Below, piece by piece: positions 55,959 through 64,000 of a stretch of DNA of 64,000 bases. Numbering within the stretch: position 1 is the first letter of the stretch; every line of letters begins with the position of its first letter. The stretch is taken from positions 117,544-181,543 of the forward strand of contig CAUYUJ010017898.1 of NCBI GenBank assembly GCA_963575745.1. The letters run 5' to 3'. The stretch is from Prorocentrum cordatum. Its lineage: Eukaryota; Sar; Dinophyceae; Prorocentrales; Prorocentraceae. The notes beneath the pieces are model-generated. The model saw nothing but the letters and a program-made list of their open reading frames with translations. It was not told the origin of the DNA and searched no databases. The position numbers were made by a program, and so were the translations under genes.

Positions 55959-56078
55959 GGTCGGGCCTGTCCCCCTACAGGGGGATTTGGGGCGAAACAT
56001 GTAAAAAGACTCCCAAACATTTCATTCCTTTTTACAAGAAATAAAATCGTCCCCAGACTATCTTTGGACAGGCCCGAC
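55959..56078. mobile_element. Short foldback element (120 bp) at the B/C junction
   Basis: GGTCGGGCCTGTCCCCCTAC at the left, TTGGACAGGCCCGAC at the right. Left flank TTA, right flank TGG, so no clean target duplication. The right end plus flank is shared with unit A at 36040-36060. Confidence 0.55.
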
Positions 56079-57119
56079 TGGGATCGAGGGAGCGAGGGCG
56101 GCCCCGCCCCGCGGCGGCCCAGGGGCGTGCCCGAGAGCCCCGCCCTGGAGCGCGGAGCCGGGAGGGGCCGGAGGGGGAGGGTGTGCACGCCGGGGAGGGA
56201 GCCGGACGTCGGGCGTCTGGAAAACATCGAGGCGGAGGCATTTCGTCGTGTTCGGCCTCTCGGGGCCCTCGCTGGGCCTCGGGGCCGTCCAAAACCGACT
56301 CGGGACGAAAAGCCGGTCTCGGGGAAAGGGTCGGGACTTCCGGCCGGGGACGCCGCCCCGGAAAAAATCAGGAGGTCGCATGTCTGGGGAGGCATGGGAG
56401 GTGGAGGGCTGTGGGGGGGGGGAGGGGGCGAAGGGAGGGAGAGGGGCAGCTTGGGGGGGAAGCAGGGGCGGGACAGGGAGAGGGGAGGAAGGGCCAAGCG
56501 AGGTGCGCTCGCGCCTCATCTGACATCCTGTCTCTCCCTCCCATGCCTTCCCATGGCGCTGATCTTCCTCCATCCGCGGACGCGCGTCATAGCTGACCTG
56601 CGACGCCCACAGAAAGACCCTTTCGTGTTATGCGCAATCAAGAAACGGGAAGCTGCGCGCCACAGGAGGAAGAGGAGTTGGTGGGTGTGCGGGGAAGATG
56701 AGCGGGAGGACAGGGAGGATGACGAACAACAGCAGCAGGAACCAAAGCGGACGGGTTGGGAGGACCAGGAGGGCCCGGGGAAGGCGGAGGAGGGGATTCC
56801 GAGCGGGGCGACCCCGCCCCCAGCCCTGTCCTGCAGGGACTGCCAGGGGAGGGAGGGAACAAGGAAGTGGGGGGGCATGGAAGGGGGGGGCATGGGAGGT
56901 AGGGGCTCTGGGAGGGGGAGGGCTCTGGGAGGGGGGGGCCAAGGGAGGGAGAGGGGCATCTTGGCGGGGGGAAGCTGGGGTGGGAAAGGGAGGGGGAAGA
57001 AGGGCCGCGCTAGGGGCATCTCGGAGGGGGAGCAGGGATGGGAAAGGGAGAGGGAGGGCGGGCGGAGGGGAGGGGCCTCCGCCGGCGCCCCCGCTCCGCG
57101 CCGCCAGCCCCTCGGGCGA
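56079..57119. other. Unit C region upstream of the WD40 stop
   Basis: Equivalent of 36050-37089. It holds a structured repeat at about 56215-56400, a purine-rich stretch, and the MALIF open frame from about 56554. Confidence 0.5.
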
Positions 57120-58191
57120 TCACGGCGCGAAGCAGGCCCTGTACCCGGCGCCCTCCAGCGTCCGCAGGCACTCCCCGGAGTCCGCGTCCCAGACCTTCGC
57201 CGTCTCGTCGTCCGAGGCGGTCAGCACCCGCTGCCCGTCCCCTGAGAACACGGCGGACCTCACGTCGCCCTCGTGGCCTGCCAGCGTGCGCAGGCACACC
57301 CCGGAGTCCGCGGCCCAGATCTTCGCCGTCCCGTCCTCCGAGGCGGTCAGCACCCGCTGCCCGTCCGCCGAGAACACGGCGGACAGCACGAGGCCCTCTT
57401 GGCCCTCCAGCGTGCGCAGGCACTCCCCGGAGTCGGCGTCCCAGATCTTCGCCGTCTCGTCCTCCGAGGCCGTGAGCACCCGCTGCCCGTCCGCCGAGAA
57501 CACGGCGGAATTCACGTAGTGTTGGTGGCCCTCCAGCGTCCGCAGGCACTGCCCAGAGTCCGCGGCCCAGATCTTCGCCGTCTCGTCGTCCGAGGCGGTC
57601 AGCACCCGCTGCCCGTCCTCCGAGAACACGGCGGAATTCACATAGTGTTGGTGGCCCCTCAGCGTCCGCAGGCACGCCCCGGAGTCCGCGGCCCAGATCT
57701 TCGCCGTCCCGTCCTGCGAGGCGGTCAGCACCCGCTGCCCGTCCCCCGAGAACACGGCGGACAGCACGGGGAAACGGTGGCCCTCCAGGGTGCGCAGGCA
57801 CGCCCCGGAGTCCGCGGCCCAGATCTTCGCCGTCTCGTCCTCCGCGGCGGTCAGCACCCGCTGCCCGTCCGCCGAGAACACGGCGGACCTCACGTCGCCC
57901 TCGTGGCCCTCCAGGGTGCGCAGGCACTCCCCGGAGTCGGCGTCCCAGACCTTCGCCACCGCCCCGTCGCACGCCACTATGGGGCGCCTCCTGGTGACCA
58001 CGAGGGTCAGCTCGCTGCCGCCCTGGACCCCGATCTCGCCCAGCGTCGCGGCGCCGCACAGCTCCGCCCCACCGAACAGGATGCGTAGTTTATGGCCGGC
58101 CGCCTCCTCCTGCTCGGGGACCGCCGCGAGGAGGTCGCCCAGCTGCCACGACGGGTCGGCCTCCCTTCCCGGGAGAGTTTCCCTCCTCCTC
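57120..58191 (-). CDS. Ubiquitin-like plus WD40 repeat protein, copy C (7 WD motifs)
   Basis: Same architecture, TGA at 57120-57122, seven WD motifs. Hypervariable triplets read EGD, RFP, QHY, QHY, EGL and EGD. The RFP blade also occurs in copy B and the QHY blade in A, B and C, in different positions. This suggests that whole 126-bp blades are exchanged or converted. Upstream of the ETLPGREADP segment the frame runs into a long Arg stretch encoded by the (CCT)n tract at about 58192-58260 and has no credible start. Protein function is unknown; a scaffold or recognition role is the usual one for such propellers. Confidence 0.8.
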
Positions 58192-59780
58192 CTCCTCCGC
58201 CTCCTCCTCCTCCTCCTCCTCCGCCGTCTCCTCGCCGTCCTCTTCCGCCCTCTCTCTCTCTTCGCCCGCGCCGCCTCGCCCTGCCCCCCGCGCCGTGCTC
58301 GTGGAAGCGCGGACGCCGAGCAGCCGGCCCCGCGCAGCCCGGAGCGGCCAGGCACACCGAGGCAGGCCCCCGGCGGGGCCGAGACCCGGCCCCCCCCCCG
58401 CGCCGAGGGGCCTCCTTCTCTCCCGTCTTTCCTTCGCGCCCGGCAGCTGCCCAGCCTCGGGGCGCCTTCCGGCGGCCGCGCCCCGCCGAAAGCCTCCCAG
58501 GGGCTCCCCGGATCGCCCCGCGCGGCCGCTGGAGGCCCGAGTTGGCGCGGCACTGGCTCGTCGGCGGTGCATCGCCGATAGATCGGCGAATTCGGCTTCC
58601 CAAGGCAGATCCGCGCGCTCCTGGGCGGGGGCGAGCTGTCGGTGGGGGTCGATGCTGCCCCCCTTCTCCTGAGGCTGTCGCCCCTGGCCTGCCCTCCTCA
58701 GGCCCCCCTCCCCGGCGGGGAGCCCCGGCCGCGGTGGGCCCGCCGATCGGCGGCCAGCTTTGGCCGCCGCTGCAAGGACCGCCCGCGCCAGGGCCTCTGC
58801 CCCCACCCCCCGCCCACCTGCAGCACCCCACAGACGCGCGCGGAGGCGCGCAGAGGAAACACGCCGAGGAAGCGCGCGCAGGCAGGCGCGCAGAGGCAAG
58901 CGCAGAGGCCAGCGCAGACGCGAGTGCAGCCTGGGCGCAGCCTGGGCGCGCACAGTTGCGTGCAGAGGCGAGCGCAGGCGCGCGCGCGCGGGGGTGCGCA
59001 AGCGCGCAGCACACGCGCAGCAGACGCGCGCCGAGGCGCGCAGAGGCGCACAGAGCAGACGCGCGCAGGCGCGCAGAGGCTCGCGCAGAGGAGGCGCGCG
59101 CAGGCCCGCAGAGGCGCGCGCAATATCGCGCGCAAGGGCACCGCAGACGCACGCGGGGGCGCGCAGAGGCGCGCGCAAAGGCGCGCAGGGGCGCAGAGGC
59201 GAAGGGGCAAGTGGGGGGCGCAAATCCCTCTCGGCCCCTCTCCCCGCCCCTCGCCGGCGCCGCGCAGCTCAGGCTGCCCGGAGCCGGCGGCGCTGGGCCA
59301 GCATGCACGCCGAGACACTGGATGCTCGACCTCACTCGACCATGGCGTGCTGGCGCCCTTCCCGCGCGGAGGCCGGCCTGCGCCGTGCGCACCTCGGAGC
59401 GCGCCTGTACCGTGCTCGGGGATCTTCTGACCCGGGTCAATCCAGACCCGGGTTAGCAGGAAACCAAAAAACTGCAATGCAGGAACAAAACCTGCAACGC
59501 AGGTCTTCGCAGACCTGGGCCAGCCCATGTGCGCGGCCGCCTCGCGGCCACGAGCGCCTCGCTAACCCGGGTCAGCCAGAGGGGCTCGTCGCAGGATCCT
59601 GCAGGATCCAGTGCCCTGGCTGAGCCCCGTTTGCATTGACCCCCGACGGGCGCGAGTGCGGCCCGTGCCGGGTGCCCCGGCCACGCCCGAGCGTGCCGGC
59701 CGCCGCGGCCGAGCTCGGGGGGGCGGCCCGTTGCCTGCCACACGGCGGCGGCCACCGTGCGCCTCGTGCGCCCAGCGTCA

Positions 59781-60010
59781 GGTCGGGCCTGTCCCCCCTA
59801 CAGGCGGATTCAGGACGAAACATAACGAATTATCCCACAATGCCCGACTATGTTTTGACCTCGACCGTTTTTGAGATACCCGGAAATTGCCCGAAAATGG
59901 TCCCAGTTATCTCAAATGCTTCCCCCCCAAAAAAACAAACTCGAAACATCGTACCCAGACTATGTTGTGACTACTTTTGAATATCCCTCCTGCAGAGGGG
60001 AAGGCCCGAC
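59781..60010. mobile_element. Foldback element type 1, unit C (230 bp)
   Basis: Same ends as in B, flanked by TCA (59778-59780 and 60011-60013). Confidence 0.7.
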
Positions 60011-60408
60011 TCAAGCCCGGCGCCCTGCGCACCGCAGGCAGCGAGACGCCTGCAGGGGCCAGGCGCGGATCGCCCCCGCCCGCGCCGCCCCCCTTCCCGC
60101 TCCTCCTCCCGCTCCTCCCTGGCCTATCCGCCACCCTGCCCTGGGCACGCAGTGGGCGCGCCCTCGGGCCCTGTGCCGAATCTCCATTGGAGGCCTGGAC
60201 ATGGGCACCAACACCAACACAGGGGGTCTGCCTCCACAGGGGGAGGATGATCCTAGACTTCGGTGTTGGTGGTACGATCTCGGCTACCCTGGAAACCAGA
60301 ATCATTGCCACCATCGCCGAGATCGGGATCGTCTTCCCCCTGGTGGAGGCACACCGCCGATATTGGTGATGGTGTCAGCCTCTGGGGAGTCTCTGTTAGG
60401 GGCCCGGG

Positions 60409-60733
60409 CCCCCTACAGGCGGACCTTGGACGAAAATCAAACAGACCACCCAAAATACACAAAAAAAATACCGAAAAGGGTCCAAACCCAGACATGCGAC
60501 GTCCCGATTTTTTCAGGACGGCGTCCCTGGAAGTCCCGTCCCTTTCCCCGGGACCAGCTTCTTATCCTGAGTCGTGTTTTGACGGTCCCGAGGTCCGGCG
60601 AGGACCCCCGGGGCCGAAGATAGCCCAAAACCTGTCGTCCTGACTTGTTTTTTTTTCTTTTTACGACGCGAGCATGTCTGGGAACAGTCGTCCCCATTCG
60701 GGAACCTTCCTTCTGCCGAGGGGCAGGCCCGAC
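60409..60733. mobile_element. Foldback element type 2, unit C (contains 60487-60682)
   Basis: Same ends as in A, flanked by TTA on both sides (60406-60408, 60734-60736). Confidence 0.65.
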
Positions 60734-60819
60734 TTAAGATTTGGGGCCCCGGCCCCCAATTCTCGCACCTCCCAGGGCCCGTCGCCGGGCCCGGGGAGGT
60801 GCGTGACTTTCTCTTCGGG

Positions 60820-62005
60820 CCCACAGGGGGCCCCAGGGGCCCTCGAGGCGGCCCCAGAAGGCCCTCGAGGCGACCCCAGGGGCCCTCGAGGCGGCCCCAG
60901 GAGGCCCCAGTACGCCCAAGATGGCCTCAAGACGGCCACGTGGCCCCCAAGACGCCCCAAGAGTGCTCCACGAGGCGTCCCGGGAGGGCCCCAAGAGGCA
61001 AGCATCCGACGGTTTGGGGCGCTCTCGCCGTTTCGGCTTTCCGACGCTCCAAGACGGCCCAAGAGGCCCCACAAATCGCTCCCCGACGACCCAAGAGGCC
61101 AGCAGGAGGCCCCCAAGTTATGGGACGAACCGAAAAATCAAACCTTCCGCCTCAAGAGGTCCCCAGGAAGCCCCGCCGCCAAAGAGGCCCCCAGGAGGCC
61201 CCAAGAGGGCACCAAGAGGGCTCCAAGAGGCCCCCCAGGAGGCCCCTGAGAGGCCCCTGAGAAGCCCCCCGGAGCCCCTGAGAGGCTCCCAGGAGTCCCC
61301 CAAAACAGTCCCCAGGATGCCCCAAAACTATCTCCGAGAAGCTCCCGATGCGGTCATGAACACAATCGGCATCGGCATAAACCTCCGGAGGTCCGCGCGG
61401 ATTGCTCGGCTCGGCGCTGGCCCCCCCTCCCCGGCGCGCGGAGAAAGCCAGGGGCGGCGCCGGGGGCGCCGCCAAGGGGGGCCCCGAGAAAGAGGAGGAG
61501 GAGGAGGAGGAGGAGGAGGAGGAGGAGGAGGAGGAGGAGGAGGAGGAGGAGGAGGAGGAGGAGGAGGAGGAGGAGGAGGAGGAGGAGGAGGAGGAGGAGG
61601 AGGAGGGAGGAGGAGGTGAGGAGGAGGAGGGATGGGGATGAGGATGAGGGATGAGGATAAGGATGAGGATGAGGAGGAGGAGGAGGAGGAGGAGGAGGAG
61701 GAGGAAGAGGAAGAGGGGAGGAGGAGGAGGGAGGGGAGGGAAGGGAGGGAGGGAGGGGAGGGAGGGAGGGAGGGAGGAGCAGGAGAGGAGGAGGAGGAGG
61801 AGGAGGAGGAGGAGGAGGAGGAGGAGGGAGGAAGGAGAAGGGAGGAGGGAGGAGGGAGGACGGAGGAAGGAGGAGGGAGGAGGGAGGAGGGAGGAGGATT
61901 ACAAGGAGGAGGAGGAGGAGGAGGAGGAGGAGAAATAGGAGGAGGGGGAGGAGGAGGAGGAGGAGGAGGAGGAGGAGGAGGAGGAGGGGAAGGGAGGAGG
62001 GAGGA
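60820..62005. repeat. Unit C minisatellite (60820-61330) and GGA tract (61490-62005)
   Basis: Equivalent of 42230-43305. The GGA run at 61493-61610 is almost uninterrupted. Confidence 0.9.
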
Positions 62006-62400
62006 GAACCTCTGTGATGAGATCGTTGGGGTGGGCGATCGGGTGCCCGAGGGAAAGAGCTCCCCCCGAGGCCTCCACGGCCGCGAGCTCGCGCCCGCTG
62101 CACGCCACCACCGAGACGAGCATGCTGGCCCGGGTGCCGAGATGCCAGATGTCGGACGATGTGAGCTGTTCGGCCCCGCGGCCGCCGCCGGTCCTCATGT
62201 TCTCGGCCCCGTGGGGGCCGCTATCGGGCCCCGAGGCCATCTGAAGCGGGCCCGGGGCGGACAACTGCTCCCCGGGGGGGCAGCGGTCGGGACCCGGCCG
62301 CGCACCGAAAGAGCACGTCGTCGGATGCCTGCGGGCCCGGCCGAGGGCGGGGCGAGGGCAGCTCCGCTCGCGCAGCTCGGGCCAGAACAGCACCGCGGGC
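62006..62400 (-). other. Conserved 370-bp block, unit C
   Basis: Equivalent of 43310-43690 with the same 12-bp extra as B. The minus frame stays open into the GGA tract. Confidence 0.35.
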
Positions 62401-63340
62401 ATATATACCCAGGAGGCACCTGCGGTCAGGAACTGTTGCTCAGCGGGTGGCCGCAGCGGCGCGCGAGCGCACATCGCGAGGCCACATCGCGGGTGGAACT
62501 GTTGCCACATGCCTCGCGCGAGCGCACCGCGCGAGGGCTCCGCCCCCCGCGGCGGGAGGCCGGAGAGAGCTCGGGGCGTCGACGCCTGGGGCGTCGGAAG
62601 CGGGCCGCGCGCTGCGCCGAGGTGCGGCGGGCCAGGACTGTCGAAGCGACACGCGGAGCCGAAGCGGGAATTGAAACGTAGAGCCTCGAGGGGCCTTCGC
62701 CGGGCCCCAGGACCGTCAAAAAACGACTCGGGATGAGAAACCGGTCCCGGGGAATGGGTCGAGACTTCGGGACCCCGTATCGAAAAAATCACGACGTCGG
62801 ATCTCTGGGACCGTCACCCGGGCCAAGGCCCTCCCGGGCCGGGCAGGGCGGTGGTGCGGCGGTGCCTTCGGCGGGCGCACGCGTGTTCCATGGCGGCTCC
62901 CGGAGGCGCCCCCCGCACGAAGTCGCGCGGGTTTCCGAGGCCCCCCACGAGTCGCACCGGCGTCCGGAGGCTTCCAGAAGAGGGGGGGCGGGAGCAGGAG
63001 GAGCAGCAGCAGCCCGAGACCACCTGGCCGGTCGCTTGCCCCGGCGGCCAGCCTCGCGAGGCCGCCTCCCGCCGGTGGGCCCTCTCGGCGTAGGAGGGGC
63101 CCAGACCCCCGACGTCGTGCTTCCTGCGCAGCGTCGACGCCCAGAGGTCTGGACCCCATCCCCCATGGGTCGTCCCTTGACGGCCGCCGGGGGGGCCGGG
63201 CGAGGGCGCCCTCTGCAGGGGCCGAAAAATTAAGGGCGGAAGACCTCCCGTCGCGATGGCTTCCCGGCGCGGGGGGGTCCTATAAGGAGCGGGGAGGGCG
63301 AGGCGGAGAGGCAGCCCAGACCCCCGACGTAATGGCTTCC
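62401..63340. other. Shortened tail of unit C
   Basis: One structured repeat at about 62690-62810, then the same sequence as 44085-44580. CCTATAAGGAGCGGGGAGGG near 63280 and CCTATAGCCC near 63352 show a short duplication where the unit ends. No gene recognised. Confidence 0.5.
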
Positions 63341-63777
63341 CGGCGCGAGGGGGTCCTATAGCCCTGACATCTTGGCGTTGCAAAAAAAATGCAACGTCCC
63401 CAAGAGGGCTAAAAAAAAATTGCAACATGGTGATGGAAGCAATTTTTCAAAAAAAAAAATTGCAACGCCACGATATCGAAATCCACGGCTCGCAGTTTAT
63501 AGTTGGAATCTTACAGTTCGCAGCTGGCCGCTGGAATTTTATGGTTCGCAGTTAATTGTGGCCGTTAAGCTGCACGTACGCAGGATTTCGAGGCCGTACT
63601 CGAGGGGATTCTGCTCAGGGGGGAGGGGCGGAGACGGGCCCGCAGCGGCCCATTCATTTTCCGTTCTTTTCTGCAGCACGTACGTGCAATAGTACACGGC
63701 AGCATGATGCCGCTCACGCGCCGACGCCGCGTTCTGCAGCGTCAGGATGGAGAGTTGGAGAGGGGTATGCAGAGGAT
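63341..63777. other. AT-richer unique sequence after the array
   Basis: It includes GTTGCAAAAAAAATGCAAC (a near palindrome at about 63377) and two further TTGCAAC motifs next to A runs (to 63470), then a TTCGCAG motif three times (63480-63560). No gene recognised. Confidence 0.5.
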
Positions 63778-63800
63778 GTTTCTCTCTCTCTCTCTCCCTC

Positions 63801-63850
<50 letters not shown>

Positions 63851-63890
63851 CACACATACATACATATATATATGTGTATATACATATGAC
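63778..63890. repeat. (CT)n and (TA)n microsatellites
   Basis: CTCTCT from 63780 to about 63835, then TATATA, CACATACATACA and TATATGTG. Confidence 0.97.
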
Positions 63891-64000
63891 GCCCGCACTT
63901 TTCATCCGACGTGTGGCTCGCCGTGCATATGGCGTGCAGGCCTTTCAGCCCGTGCCCCCTGCGCCGCTGAATCGCGTGCCGCGGGGGCCCTTCAAAATTT

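Larger units (their letters stand above)
46331..56078. repeat. 10-kb tandem unit B
   Basis: Second unit. The offset from A is about 10.3 kb near the WD40 gene and 9.3 kb after the A-specific insertion. B lacks the first 180 bp seen in A and C, and alone has the foldback insertion at 48861-49045. Confidence 0.85.
56079..63340. repeat. 10-kb tandem unit C, shortened
   Basis: Third unit, homologous to A and B up to GACCCCCGACGTAATGGC at about 63325, where it breaks off into unrelated sequence. The structured-repeat tail of A and B (after 44590 and 53990) is missing. Confidence 0.85.

Overview
The window looks like a piece of a GC-rich, extremely repeat-rich eukaryotic nuclear genome. A dinoflagellate is the best guess. 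This is inference from three things: the style of the WD40 proteins, which have an N-terminal ubiquitin-like segment and near-identical 42-residue blades; an APE-type LINE with alanine- and arginine-rich ORFs; and tandem gene copies embedded in satellite DNA. I found no rRNA, no convincing tRNA, no spliced-leader motif and no bacterial-style operon, promoter or terminator.

Layout. 1-11.4 kb is a patchwork of unrelated tandem repeats: a 0.67-kb doublet, a 12-bp GGCCTCTTGGGG family, ATC microsatellites, a four-copy 0.8-kb repeat, and 54-, 32- and 79-bp minisatellites. It also holds two low-repeat stretches (1.34-2.2 and 4.2-5.3 kb) with no recognisable gene. 11.9-21.95 kb is a recent, nearly identical tandem duplication of a 5.02-kb block made of a 13-bp satellite, a CT tract, an approximately 180-bp array and an 88-bp array. 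23.4-29.97 kb is one LINE retrotransposon on the minus strand. It has ORF1 plus an endonuclease/reverse transcriptase ORF2, broken by three in-frame stops and three frameshifts. 30-35.95 kb holds 64-bp minisatellites, a 640-bp ATC microsatellite and the 88-bp family again.

36 kb to about 63.3 kb is a head-to-tail array of three units of about 10 kb (A, B, C; C is cut short). Each unit carries one minus-strand gene for a ubiquitin-like plus WD40-repeat protein, then a GCGCGCAGAG array, nested foldback elements, a CCCAAGAGGCCC array, a GGA microsatellite, a conserved block of about 370 bp, and many copies of a structured repeat of about 165-195 bp in both orientations. The three WD40 genes have 7, 8 and 7 WD motifs and vary mainly at a few fixed blade positions. 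They are the only plausible functional protein genes seen.

The most interesting signals are the WD40 family, whose blades look homogenised but hypervariable at set positions, and several apparently undescribed non-autonomous elements with inverted termini. These nest in each other and are present or absent between otherwise homologous units.
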